From: Dendrolimus kikuchii
Lineage: Eukaryota; Arthropoda; Insecta; Lepidoptera; Lasiocampidae
Assembly: GCA_019925095.2 (NCBI GenBank)
Contig: CM034407.1
Coordinates: 4,115,210-4,179,209 of the forward strand
Reading direction: 5' to 3'
DNA length: 64,000 nucleotides
Position 1 is the first letter of the stretch; each line of letters begins with the position of its first letter. Below, piece after piece: positions 1-10,059 of the stretch. Position numbers and translations under genes: made by a program. Below the pieces are notes generated by a model. The model worked only from the letters and a program-made list of their open reading frames with translations, searched no databases and was not told the origin of the DNA.

Positions 1-225
1 ACATCAGCCGCATCTGTGATTGAAATGTTGACTCCAGGTATGTTATAAAATATTTCTTGTAGCCCTAACCTTCCAAAATAAAGCAAAGTAGCCCTTTTAT
101 TTTCACTGTGACTTATGTCTGATGCATTAAGATAAATGTGCAAAGCTCTTTTCCAACACTCCCATCTTACACCCACCGACGATGGTTCTCCCTCACAATC
201 GAACTTGTGGAGTGTCAGTTGCGAC
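1..225 (-). pseudogene. Retroelement gag-like fragment (partial)
   Basis: Minus-strand translation is open for about 74 codons and runs off the left end. It reads like the N-terminal part of a retrotransposon Gag: a KFDCEGEP motif, a WKRALHIYLNASDI segment and RATLLYFGRLGLQEIFYNIP, a pattern I know from gypsy-like Gag proteins in insects. The open stretch begins directly after an AG (226-227) preceded by a T/A-rich tract, so position 225 could be a splice acceptor or only an insertion edge. No start codon is visible. The family call is from recognition; the intron reading is inference. Confidence 0.45.
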
Positions 226-294
226 CTGTTAATATATATTGATACCTGAAATCAACCAATACATTTTTTTTTAGTGTTGTTTTACAACTCTTAT

Positions 295-660
295 TTACAG
301 TTATTAACTGTAAAAGCAGTATCCTAATAATAGGAGTCTAATTGAATGATAAGTTTAAAAATTGCATTCATTATTTAATAATAAGAATGTCAATTCAATG
401 ATCAATCAAAACGGCTTTCAAAGTACTTAAAGTATCAACATAAATAATTATTATCAGTTTACACTGCTTCTATATTAAATCAATGTCAATTTAATGAACA
501 GTTATTACTGCCTTCAAAATTTTGTATTTAATTGCAGTTTACACTGCTTCTACACTCAAACAATAATGTTAATTAAATGACCAGTTAAAACTCCTTTCCA
601 TAATTCATTTTATTAGGGTGTCAATTTCATGACCAGGCTTTGCACCAGTTCAGACCTTAT
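295..660. repeat. Degenerate tandem repeat, about 80-bp period
   Basis: The 18-mer CAGTTTACACTGCTTCTA occurs at 455-472 and 535-552, exactly 80 bp apart. Looser copies of the unit (AATGTCAATT.AATGA.CA followed by a CTTTCA/CCTTCA block) precede and follow it, giving four to five diverged units. No coding potential is seen between the gag fragment and the next element. Confidence 0.55.
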
Positions 661-895
661 AGGTAGTTTTAACTATTTAGTTATTTGTAGCTACCCTGGA
701 ATTAATTATCTACATTAAGTATATATTTCATCCTTCATGTAAAAAGTTATCGTTTAAATATTCATACAATGAAATCTGCATTAATATTCTATATGATGAA
801 TAATTAGATATCAAGTTATTTGGTTGTATTTCTATATTCTTACATTAATTACAATTTTCAAGTAGTGCACTTTAAATGCGTAATTTACAATAACC

Positions 896-1128
896 TTTTT
901 TTTAATTGCAGGAGATCAACAGATATGCAGACGGCCCACTTGATGGAAAGCGGTTTCCATCGCCTATGGACATTTGCAACACCAAAGGTGCTACAAATGC
1001 GCTGCTGCTCTTTTAAGGGAAACTGGAACCTGGTGACTAATGCCGGAACACAACTCAAGGTTGTTATGGCGACATACTTTAGACCAGGGGTGGTAGTCAT
1101 CCAGTCGGGCAAATGCCCTTCCACCTGG
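896..1128 (-). repeat. SINE-like/LINE-tail retroposon, copy 1
   Basis: About 230 bp closely match 32695-32960 in the opposite window orientation. Read on the minus strand it ends in an A-rich tail (T run at 896-903), so it is a retroposed unit. Shared landmarks are GGGCATTTGCCCGACTGGA, CCACCCCTGGTCTAAAGTA, CCATCAAGTGGGCCGTCTG and the A tail. Units ending in GTGGGCCGTCTG plus poly-A are, from memory, very common in Lepidoptera. The open frames across it are fortuitous. Confidence 0.7.
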
Positions 1129-1133
1129 CAAAC

Positions 1134-1507
1134 CAGGCTTTCTTAAACTTTTTGCAGTTACGGACCACTTTCACAATTGAAAAAACTCCACGGTCCCCTT
1201 CCAAAAAACATTTTTGTTTTGAAATAAAAGCCATTTTTATAATAATAAAAATACATTTATTAGTACGTTTATTACACTTACTGCTAAGTTAATGAGAAAG
1301 GTGCTGCTGTTTGGCCTCAATGAGAACGTTAAATTGTGGCCTTGTCTTCGACAAAGCAAGTCGCATGTCATCGGTCACATTCAACCGATTGCGATTTTTT
1401 GTTTTATTGACACTAGAACCGAGAACCCTGCCTCACAAAGATACGTAGTAGCAAATGGTATCACAACAGACATAGCTCGCTTGACAAGAAGAGGGTAAAC
1501 TTGACTC
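1134..1507 (-). mobile_element. hAT transposon 3' end with C-terminal dimerisation domain
   Basis: Minus strand. About 72 codons of a hAT transposase C-terminus (FATTYLCEAGFSVL, then NRLNVTDDMRLALSKTRPQ) end at a TAA (1289-1291), with one frameshift near 1385. The non-coding end continues to 1134, where CAGGCTTTCTTAAACTTTTT looks like a hAT terminal inverted repeat; the GTTACGGACC.C.TTTC run after it is typical of hAT subterminal DNA. The related proteins are the ZBED5/SCAND3-like transposases. On its other side the coding sequence is joined directly to gypsy integrase, so the rest of the transposase is missing. Confidence 0.7.
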
Positions 1508-1509
1508 AA

Positions 1510-2690
1510 AGTACTTATTTTGTAAGGTCCTTTCCAGATAGATGAAAGTGCCTTACGCAGCCTAAGATGGTTTTTTAAATATACGTAGTCGCCGGCTTTA
1601 TATTTAACAGGGCGAGTGTGATTGTCGTAATAGTTTTTGGAAATCTCTTTAGTTCTTTTAATGAACTCCAAGGCTTTCTCTCGAGAATATCTTAGTCTAT
1701 TTTGTAGCATTCGGATATAATCAGTGTATGTTGCTCCTGATGATTCATTGTAAATGGAATTCGGGATGGATGGTTTGCAACCAAATACAAACTCATATGG
1801 TGTAAAATGAGTTGTAGAATGAACAGCAGTATTGTAGGCTAGCGTAGCCGTATAAACATAACGTGGCCAATCGGTTTGCTCTTCGTTGACATACGATTTC
1901 AGGTGTTCTTTAAAAGTCGAGTGGCTTCGCTCTAAGGCACCTTGAGTTTGAGGATGGTATAGGGAACTCCAAGGATTCTTTATTTTCAGAAATACACAGG
2001 TTTTTTTTTAACAAATCGGAAGTGAAATTTGTTCCCTGATCCGTGAGGATAAACTTAGGAATACCAAAGGCAGATAATAACGGTAGATATAGTGAAGCAG
2101 GCAGTCGCTTGTTTCTTCGGCAGTAGGGTATGCAGAAGAAAACTTTGTAACGTCGTCTTGAATGGTTAATATGAACCTTAATTTTGCAGATCCGGATTCC
2201 GGGAGTGGCCCTACGATGTCTAATGAAACTCTTTCAAAAGGTTGTGTGGACGTTGACGTGATTTGCATAGGAGCACAGATAATTCTACGAAGGGCTTTGT
2301 TTTTCTTGACATAACTGGCATTTACGGACATAGTCTTCAACGTCACTGCGCATGCTTCGCCAGTAGTATCTTTCTTATATTCTACTGAGCATTCGATTGG
2401 CTCCTAAGTGACCGGAAATGGGAATATCATGATTTTCTTTAAGGATTTTAGCAATTTCAGTCATAGTAGGATAAATCACAGTGTTTTTACAAATATGAAT
2501 TTTTATATTAGTATCGTGAAATAGATACATAAATATGTTATATATTTTACTTAAGGAATGTTTATCAAAAAGATTTCGGAAATCTGTGATACCAAATTCA
2601 ATAATGTTATATTTTAGTAATTCAAACTTTAAATTATTGATACTTTTAAATATGTCTTCATAGCCTGTTGTTATCATAATAATAAACTTT
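1510..2690 (-). pseudogene. Gypsy integrase
   Basis: Fragments in several frames cover the integrase. A zinc-binding N-terminal part is at about 2375-2500 (GHLGANRMLSRI, the usual H-H region). The core start (SLDIVGPLPESGSAKLRFIL) lies near 2160-2240 with the first catalytic Asp in LDIVGP. The C-terminal part at 1510-1710 has KAGDYVYLKNHL and WKGPYKIS. The reading frame breaks between 1710 and 2008, and the rest of the DDE core there cannot be read cleanly. The last gypsy codons run in frame into the hAT piece. Non-functional. Confidence 0.8.
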
Positions 2691-3290
2691 TACGAAGAGT
2701 AAATAATAAGTTACATTATCTTTTCCCGATTTAATAAATGAATATAAAGTTCTTTCTTTCTCGAAAAGTTCTTCAGAATCTGGAAGATTACTGATAATTT
2801 CTTCTACATACTGATTTGATTCACCTAAATCAATAGAGGTAGATACGACTATGTGTTTAATTTTTGTTTTTAAAAGGTTTTCATTATGTTCTTCGATTTT
2901 TGTATTCAAAACTAATGACTTATTGTTTATTATTTTCAGGAATTTACTATATGTTTTGTCGTTACTAGAAATTTCTTGGAGAGAAAATGGTGCTGAGGTA
3001 TCAAAATTGGCAGAAGTGTCTTCGACTTCGGGGATGACAAAATCATCAGGTAAATAAAGTATTTCAGGTAAGTCAGGTATTTCGGGATTTGTTACTACAT
3101 TAAGATTATTTGCAGGTGTTTCTTCTGGGACTACGAAGTCGGGTAGATCAGGTAAGTCTGATAAGTCAGGTAAGTCAAATAATCCAGGGAAGTCAAATGG
3201 TTGAGGATTGATTTGAACACTAGGATCCTCCAGAGCAGATTCGTTGAGGAGTAATTCATTAGGAGCATTCAAATCAGAAGGATTATTTGA
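2658..3290 (-). pseudogene. Gypsy Pol spacer between RNase H and integrase
   Basis: A 204-codon open frame rich in acidic and proline residues, with repeats of L-P-D-L (about 3050-3200) encoded by tandem GGTAAGTC-like DNA. It ends with a segment (ELFEKERTLYSFI, then NVTYYLLFVK) that resembles the linker after RNase H in insect gypsy elements. It has no catalytic motif. Its position between RNase H and integrase supports the assignment. Confidence 0.6.
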
Positions 3291-3479
3291 GGAAGTGGGT
3301 TTTCGGGAGGAGAGGTATTATTTGCACGTCGTATCTCTCCTTGAATAGGATGTAAAAAGTATCGTGAAAGGGCGTCAGCATTAGTACTAAGTTTCCTTTT
3401 CTTTCATTGTATTTCATAACCAAATTCTTTTAATTTCAGACGCCAGCGGATCAGTCTGGGTCTTTACAATTAAATAACC

Positions 3480-5262
3480 AATTAAGAGGTTTATGATCAG
3501 TGAGTATTTTACATCGGCGACCAAAGAGGTATGGGCGAAATACTCTTGTACCGAAGACAATGGCTAGGCACTCTTTCTTCCGTCACATCATAATTGCACT
3601 CTGCTTTGTTGAGTGTTCTAGAACCGTAGGCGATTGGCCTATCTTTACCGATTTCGCCTTGTGATAAGATTGCAGAGATTGCATAGCTAGATACATCACA
3701 CGTCATGATAAAGGCTTTGTGAAATCAGGATATATCAGGACTGGGGCTGTCACCAGCTTTTGTTTTAATTGTTCAAAAGCTAGTTGTTAAGCGTTGGTCC
3801 ATACAAACGGGACATCCTTTTTGAGGAGTGTAGCTAGAGATTGCGCGAATCGAGAGAATTCTGGAATAAAGCGACGATAATAATTATGAGGCTAAACCTA
3901 AAAAAGACGATGTCTTTCGGACATTTGGGGACAGGAAATTCAACTACAGTTTTTATCTTTTCAGGATTTAGCTTAACGCCGTCATCAGTGATTATGTGTC
4001 CGAGATAAACTACTTCTTTGCGTAGAAATTCACACTTCTCGGGTTGTAGTCTGAGGCGGAAATTTCGTAGTCTTTCAAAAACGAAAGATATTTTCTCCAT
4101 ATGAGAGGTAAGATTATGTGAGTAGATAACAATATCGTCTAAATAGACAAAACAATGGATGCCTTGCAGGCCGGATAGGACTGTGTTCATAAGTCTCTGG
4201 AACGTGGCAGGCACATTCTTCCAACCGAATGGCATCTTATTGAATTCAAAATGTCCTTGTGAGACACTGAACGCTGTCTTGGGCGCGTCATCTGGGTGGA
4301 TTTTAACTTGATGAAAACCAGACGCTAGGTCTAGTGTGGTAAAATATTTACTTTGACTAAGTTGGTCAAGGATTTCATTAATTTGGGGAATAGGATAATT
4401 TTCCCCGATGGTAATGTCATTGAGTTTGCGGTAATTAATAACTATTCTCCACTTCTTTTATCCTAACCGGTCCATCTTTTTGGGAACAATCCAAATAGGA
4501 GACGACCAGGGAGATTTATAGGGTTTAATTATGTTTTCAGTTAACATTTTATCGAATTGTTTCTTTACTTCTTCTTTATGCGTTTCCGGGAATCTATAGG
4601 ATTTTTTCAAGAGCTCAAATTATGTTCCGATTCTGCCGATGCAATTATTTGTTGACTGATTATAAAAGTCAAAAGGATAGGATTCTTTGTAATAAATAGG
4701 ATGCAAGGTGAGCGATAAATTGGATTTAATAGTTAGAGGTTTTTCGGATTGAGTATGGTTAAATTTATTCTGTTATTTCCTTTCACTTTAACAAGGCAAC
4801 TTGAGATGAGTAAGGAGTTGGAGATATGTTGATCAACTATTATATCTTCTCTAAGTTCAGGATTTTTGACGGAACACTCTATTACTGTCTCGGTTCTTGG
4901 ATTAACTGTATAGGATGGTTTCGTCTTCTATTTCTAAATTATCGGAACTTTAATTTATGCGGCAACCATGGCGCATAAATAAGTCTGTACCTATCATTCC
5001 GTCATAGGGGAAATCGATATTATCGAAAACATAGAAGGTATGTACTAATTTTAACTTTGGGTTGAACTGCAATTGCAGTTCGAAACTGCCTGAACTGTTA
5101 AGCGGGTTTTTAGAATCGATGCCTTTAACTTTTAGGCATGTGGGAAGGATCTGGATAGGATTGGTAATACATTTCTTTTTCAGTACACAGATCGATGCTC
5201 CGGAGTCGATTAAGAAGATGAGGGGTTCAGGATTTACGGGAGTCTGGACTTTTATATAAGGT
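3480..5262 (-). pseudogene. Gypsy protease - reverse transcriptase - RNase H
   Basis: In order on the minus strand: retropepsin with LIDSGASICVL near 5180-5230 and MIGTDLF about 70 codons on; RT with TLDLASGFHQVKI (about 4300), MPFGWKNVPATFQRLM (about 4230), the catalytic FVYLDDIVIYS (about 4130-4160) and YLGHIIT (about 4000); RNase H with TCDVSSYAISAILSQ and AYGSRTLNKAE (3560-3700). Frames shift several times and stops are scattered, so the polyprotein is dead, but every core motif is still legible. Confidence 0.9.
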
Positions 5263-5307
5263 AAGAACCTCCTACTAGTGATAATTTCATAAATTTCAAG
5301 TTTTGGA

Positions 5308-5442
5308 TGAGCACTTATTTGGGGCTGGCCTTCCGTGTGGTCCGTGGAAATGAGAGGGCGCTTATTTGGGGTTACCCGTGTGGTCCCTTTGGAATGAGAG
5401 GGCGCTTATTTGGGGCTGGTTACCCATGTGGTCCCTTTTAAT
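5308..5442. repeat. Three tandem ~48-bp units in gypsy leader/pol junction
   Basis: GCGCTTATTTGGGG followed by a TGTGGTCC block and AATGAGAGG occurs three times in a row (starting about 5308, 5352 and 5402). Units differ by small indels. It lies between the zinc knuckle and the protease and probably arose by replication slippage in the element. Confidence 0.75.
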
Positions 5443-5599
5443 GACGGTGTCGAAACTAGAGATCCGTCTCGCCCGACACCGAGGCGAGACATCTATTCGT
5501 TTAAAGGTTGTTGGTCTACCTCATCTTGTCCGGACTCTTCATTCTGCTCCAGGAAGTTTGTCCGATGAGGGGGCCGGAATGAACCTTAGTTATTAGGAT

Positions 5600-6198
5600 C
5601 TTGATAGAATTTATATCTGTTGTTGTTAAACTCCCGCTTCTTGCAGGAAGAAATATCGTGCCCGGGAATTTTGCAGTATCTGCAAAAGGCACTGGATGAG
5701 CCTTGTGGCTGGTAGTTAGGAAATCTCTGTGAAGTATTATAGTTGAAAGAGGAAGAAGGGTTATTGGGTGGCTTTTGAGAAGTGGGAGTAAAATTTGTCG
5801 GTGCTCTGTTCAGATTAGGTTTTTATTCAGAGGGGAGACGTCTATAGAGTGTCAGTTGAATTCTTTCCTCTGACACTGTCAGGTTTATAGCGTCATTAAG
5901 TGTTTTGGGTGCTCTGCATCTAACGATGTTGGAGATTCTAGGATGAAGTCCCATTAGAAAGTGGTGTAAGGTTAAATCTTCCATGGCCGCAGTGCGGCCG
6001 GGGAGCTCTTTAACTTTTGAAGTCGACAAAGATATTTCGGTTAACAGTTGGGATAAAAGTGTTTCTACACGAAGAGAGTATTGACCAACATTCTCTTGAG
6101 AGAGTTGTTTAATTTCTTGGAGTTCAGTTAAAAGGTGAGAATAATGTTTACGCTCACTAAATTCAGTCTTCAAAAATTCCTTGAGTTGCTCCCAGGAT
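5600..6198 (-). pseudogene. Gypsy gag, C-terminal part with zinc knuckle
   Basis: From the target-site duplication leftwards the frame reads ESWEQLKEFLKTEFSE, then LHHFLMGLHPRISNIV, an alpha-helical retrotransposon Gag. After a stop at about 5823 the frame resumes through an Asn/Pro-rich linker to CRYCKIPGHDISSC (about 5640-5690), a canonical C-X2-C-X4-H-X4-C nucleocapsid knuckle. It is the downstream half of the gag interrupted by the RTE insertion; the other half is at 6776-6972. Confidence 0.85.
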
Positions 6199-6760
6199 TC
6201 TCTCTTTTCTTTCACCATATCCCAATTACTTGGGGTCGGCACAATATGTCTTTTCCTTCCACACTCTTCTATTCTGACATACCTCTTCTATCACACCGCA
6301 TATCATCATGTCATCCTTCACATAATCCATCCATCTTTTTTTGGTCTACCTTTAAATTTGTACCCATCGATCTTGTAGTATAACATTATTTTTGTCACGT
6401 GACTTTCATCCCTCCTCATCATATGTCCATACCAACTTAAATCTTTTTCCTCTCAATTTTTCTGTCACAGGTGCAACTTTCAAAGATCCCCTTATGTACT
6501 CATTTCTCACCTTATCCATTCTTGTAACACCACACATCCAGCTCAACATTCTCATCTCAGCTGAGTGGAGACGTTAGTAGTTTATCACTTTAGTGGCCCA
6601 ACATTCCGACCCGTATAGCATGACCGGTCGTATGATAGATTTATATATTTGACCTTTTAGTTTCAGTGGCATTAGTTTGTCGCACGTCACACTGGTTACC
6701 TGTCTCCACTTCAGCCATGCTACATTTATTCTTCTCCTTACATGTTGTTGGAGTTGCTGT
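6199..6760 (-). mobile_element. RTE-clade LINE 3' fragment inserted in gypsy gag
   Basis: 5'-truncated RTE. Minus-strand coding near 6574-6750 has RRRINVAWLKWRQ, CDKLMPLKLKGQIYKS and IRPVMLYGSECW, the C-terminal signature of RTE polyproteins. The rest is decayed 3' coding and UTR ending at 6199. It is flanked by the perfect direct repeat AGTTGCTCCCAGGAT (6184-6198 and 6761-6775), a 15-bp target-site duplication. A shorter member of the same subfamily lies at 40071-40275. Confidence 0.92.
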
Positions 6761-6775
6761 AGTTGCTCCCAGGAT

Positions 6776-6972
6776 GTGAATTCTTTAATTGAGCACACGG
6801 TTTCTACTTTACCATTAAGCTGGCTTAATATATACTTGAATAGGATCGACTTCTGGGCCTCCGATGCGAGTTCTATCGCATTGTCGCAGTTTACAATAAA
6901 CGAATTTAAAGTATCGCGTCTGCCGTCATTCATGATTTTGAAAAGGATATTAGAGTTAGATAACTCAGACAT
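6776..6972 (-). pseudogene. Gypsy gag, N-terminal part
   Basis: Starts at the ATG at 6972 and stays open for about 65 codons (NSFIVNCDNAIELASEAQK, then FKYILSQLNGKVETV), a normal N-terminus of gypsy-type Gag. It ends in SWEQL at the target-site duplication, which is repeated on the far side of the RTE insertion, so the two halves were one gene before that insertion. Confidence 0.85.
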
Positions 6973-7594
6973 TGCGATATATGCGGCTGTCTTCCTAGTC
7001 CCACGTGGAGAAAGTGTTGAGGATTTTAGGTCCGTGTCACTGGCGGCTTAATCAGGATCAGGAATAAAGAAGCTTAATTTACTTTCCGCTTCGGATTTAT
7101 GTCCCTTTACCATAATAACACGCCACAATAAACAAATCTTATTAATTATTTTAGCACAACCATATGAACAACCTTAATTAAAATGGCAATGACTAAAGAC
7201 TTATAATGTTATCACGCAGACGCAGACGGCCGTTAATAACGAGACACGCTGACGGTGCAGGAACATTCCGATGCACGCGGTAGGTAGCACGTCGAATACG
7301 TCGGGAACACTTCAGTAGGATGGTAAGTATAGCAGGATAAGATTTTCTTCACAGGATACTTATTTACTTTACAGGATAAAGATTTTCTTCTTCGCAGGAT
7401 ATTTATTTATTTTACAGGATACAGATTTTCTTCTTTACAGGATATGATTTTCTTCGCAGGATATTTATTTACTTTACAGGATCGAGTTTTCACTTTCCAC
7501 AACGTTTATGGATTTCACTTTGTAGGATCCGACGCGAGTCTACGATGCGGTTGCCAGCCACCGGAATATTCGGATCCTACTGCTGCCACCAAAA
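6973..7594 (-). other. Gypsy 5' leader with PBS-like site
   Basis: Non-coding leader between LTR and gag. Directly inside the LTR (minus strand, about 7565-7594) is TTTTGGTGGCAGCAGTAGGA, which could be a primer-binding site; the TGGTGGCAGCAG.AGGAT pattern resembles the 3' end complement of a tRNA-Leu, but I could not align it to a tRNA. The region includes the tandem repeats at 7331-7480. Confidence 0.5.
7331..7480. repeat. Tandem repeats in gypsy leader
   Basis: Alternating blocks GATTTTCTTC, GCAGGATA, TTATTTACTTTACAGGAT recur about four times with small variations. A simple leader satellite in the element. Confidence 0.8.
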
Positions 7595-7791
7595 TGTTAT
7601 ACCGAGATTCAGAAACACCTTTTTAAAAAAGGAATTATTTAATAGCTAAAAGAAATACACTTTAAACAAAATATCTCTAGGCAACCGCACTGAAAGAAAA
7701 AAGAACGTAGACTGGCTAAGATCGAATTTAAAGCTAAACGGTGTACTTGGACTGCTGAGCTAGCTCTGTAGTCTCAGCATTATAATAAACA
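7595..7791 (-). repeat. Gypsy 5' LTR (197 bp)
   Basis: On the minus strand it starts TGTTTATTATAATGC at 7791 and ends CTCGGTATAACA at 7595, so it has TGTT...AACA ends as LTRs do, and abuts a PBS-like site and a gag leader. No second copy exists in the window for comparison, so the outer edge is inferred from the termini only. Confidence 0.65.
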
Positions 7792-8076
7792 GGTAAGGGA
7801 TGTAACAGTGCGCATGTCCTTTACAAGTAAACTGACACTATTATAGGATTTATCTAAACACATTTTTGCACCATTAGTTAATCGGGTTTTTAAGACAAAA
7901 TTTATCAATAAAAGCTTATCGTCATTTTCTAACAAAGCTTCAAATAACTCAATTGCATCTATTAATTCTTGAGTGACTTTATCATCACCAGTCATTTTTA
8001 GTAAAAGGCTTACTGTCGTTTTTAAGGAAAATCCTTCGTTTGACATTTTGTCCGATAGAAAATTACTACTACACAT
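7792..8076 (-). pseudogene. Second gypsy-type gag fragment
   Basis: Opens at the ATG at 8076 for about 95 codons. The LIDAIELFEALLENDDKLL, LINFVLKTRLTNGAK pattern is the N-terminal helical region of gypsy-type Gag and is distinct from the gag at 6776-6972. It stops where the 197-bp LTR begins, so the younger gypsy probably inserted in it. No zinc knuckle is present. Confidence 0.6.
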
Positions 8077-8082
8077 TATCTA

Positions 8083-8790
8083 TGAAGGAAATAATAGTAG
8101 CAAACCAGACAAGTATGCCGGTATTGTGTGCAGGTGATTGTGTATCACACACATAACAACTGTAGTGGGGAAATCAGAATATGACATTATTGTTAAAGAT
8201 GTCTTATGCGTTCCAGACCTTACAACAAACCTGTTGTCTGTCAGCCAGCTGATGAAGAGTGGTAACAAAGTTAGCTTTCATAAAGAGCATTGTTACATTA
8301 TAAATCAGCAGAATGAGTTGATTGAGATAGGTCAGTTAGTGAACGGCATATACAAATTGAGTACCAGGTCAGAATGTATGTTAGCCGCTGCGGCAACTAC
8401 AACCTCAGGTATGATTTGGCACAGAAGACTTGGCCATATTAACAGCAGGGATTTAAATATCATGAAGAATGGCGCTGTAAAAGGCTTGAGGCTTGATGCA
8501 CAATGAAAAAACAGATAAGCAAGTTTAATTGTACAGTTTGCTGTGAAGGCAAACAGACAAGATTACCTATTCAAAGTAGCGGTAATAGAAGTGAGGGTCT
8601 TCTCCAGCTTGTGCATGCATTGTATGTGGCCCAATGAAGACCAAATCAATTGGTTTATCTAGATACTTCTTGCTCTTTATGAATGACTACAGCAGGATGT
8701 CAGTTGTTTACTTTTTAAAAAGTAAAAGTAAAGTTTTTAAATATTTCAAAGAATTTAAAGTTATGGTTGAAAATAAGAGAAATATTAGTA
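8083..8790 (+). pseudogene. Ty1/copia Pol fragment (protease end, pre-integrase, integrase start)
   Basis: Plus strand. DVLCVPDLTTNLLSVSQL is the copia protease/pre-integrase signature; MIWHRRLGHIN is the GAG_pre-integrase motif; CTVCCEGKQTRLP then continues the integrase zinc region, and MNDYSRMSVVYFLKSKS the integrase core. Frameshifts near 8145, 8505 and 8620. It ends about 8790 without RT or LTR. Confidence 0.85.
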
Positions 8791-8857
8791 TAAAAAAACA
8801 ACAAAAGTTGTAAGTGCCTACTACATAAATTCATTGATCAAACAATTACAAACCTCG

Positions 8858-9161
8858 TCATAAAACTTGATCGCATAATTCCTTTTTATTTATTTCTGGA
8901 GTATTCAAATGTATATTTGATTCTACATCTGCACCTAAAATTATAAATTGAAATATGAGAAGTAAGTTAAAACGTCTTCCTTAATTAAACATAGGTATGT
9001 ACCTATTTATCACAGAAATGAAATTATTACAACATAAAACAACAAAATAGTTTCAGTTTTAGAATAAAGTGCTTACTCTCAAAGTCATCTAAATTGTTCA
9101 CCAAAAACAGCATTCGTTTTGCACGAGAATTTTTTAATTCTTTAGGTTTTCTCGATTCCAT
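8858..9161 (-). CDS. Two-exon small ORF (53 aa), unknown
   Basis: Exon 1 is 9161-9077 (ATG at 9161; MESRKPKELKNSRAKRM...) ending at a GTAAGC donor. Exon 2 is 8934-8858, after a T/A-rich ATAATTTTAG acceptor, ending in TGA. Spliced, the two give exactly 54 codons in frame, with a basic N-terminus and an acidic C-terminus. I do not recognise the protein. It may be the first exons of a decayed gene or a short real gene. Splice sites are seen in the sequence; expression is inference. Confidence 0.35.
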
Positions 9162-9207
9162 CTTAAAATACTAATTCAAGTGGTATACAACAGTGTAAGG
9201 CAGTTAC

Positions 9208-10030
9208 TTATCACTACTTCCAATTATATTGAGCGTTGGAACCAGCTGAAGGTAAGATATGATAATAAAAAGTACCTCCCTAATTCGGTTTTGAAACGCG
9301 TGATTTAATCAAAAATCTGCTTGTAATGAGAATTAAGTGTTCCTCAAAGAACTAGTCGGTACTACATTGAATTGTTTACATGCGCTTAAGAACATCGGAA
9401 TAGACAAGGATTCAAGGGACATAATTGTAATTTATATTGTGTCCAACAAATTAGATGCGGAAACACGTAAGCAGTGGAAGTTGAAGATCGCAGACGGGAA
9501 TGCGAAAGAAATGCCTACATTTAATCAGTTCGAGAATTTCTGGAAAGCAGATTCCGAGCTCTTGAATTCGTTGAACCTCGATCTTCAACTGTCACATTTA
9601 ATAAACCACACAGGCACAAGGTTTTAGACGTTGTTCGGGTAGTTTATAAGGTTTGTGGCAATGAACATAAATTACATATATGTAATGAATTTATGAATAC
9701 AAACGTAGATAATATATGTAAGTTTATAATTGTAAGACGATTATGTTTCAATTGCTTGGGCAGCAACTGCTCGGCTAGGTTCTGTCCAAGTAAAACATCT
9801 TACAGGGTATGAATGAAGATAATTAAATGCTGATAAAATTTTGGGAAATTGAAGCTGAGCCAAAGTCTGAAAAAAGAATGATGACTGAAGAAGATGTTTG
9901 CTGCGAACAATTCTTCGCGGAGACAACAATACGGGATTCAGAGGGAAGATATATAGTCAGACTTCAAAACAGAGAGACCTCGATGTGTTGATGGTGACTC
10001 AAGGATAATTACTGAAAGAAGACTAAATGG
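9208..10030 (+). pseudogene. BEL/Pao gag-pol fragment 1
   Basis: Gag helical part (IERWNQLKVRYDNKK, then CLHALKNIGIDKDSRDIIV and IVSNKLDAETRKQWKLKI) up to 9627; then a BEL-type zinc region (VCGNEHKLHICNEF..., RLCFNCLGSNCSARFCPSK) at 9650-9815; then a jump to the Pol start (EQFFAETTIRDSEGRYIVRL, 9900-9970). Several frame breaks and an internal deletion remove the protease and most of RT. Confidence 0.85.
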
Positions 10031-10059
10031 TATATAGTCTTTGTGCATTTGTCCCATGT

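Larger units (their letters stand above)
1508..7791 (-). mobile_element. Ty3/gypsy LTR retrotransposon, decayed, 3' LTR missing
   Basis: Minus-strand element in the order LTR - leader - gag - protease - RT - RNase H - acidic spacer - integrase. All ORFs carry stops or frameshifts. The 5' LTR (7595-7791) is present. Its 3' end is cut inside the integrase C-terminus, where it joins hAT sequence, so no second LTR exists here. No env-like ORF is present. Gag is split by an RTE fragment with a 15-bp target-site duplication. Domain order is that of gypsy/Metaviridae elements; the spacer before integrase is typical of the insect gypsy group. Confidence 0.88.

Noticed and set aside
1508..7791. An env gene (errantivirus) in the gypsy element
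   Set aside because: The region after integrase is missing; no membrane-protein ORF is present.
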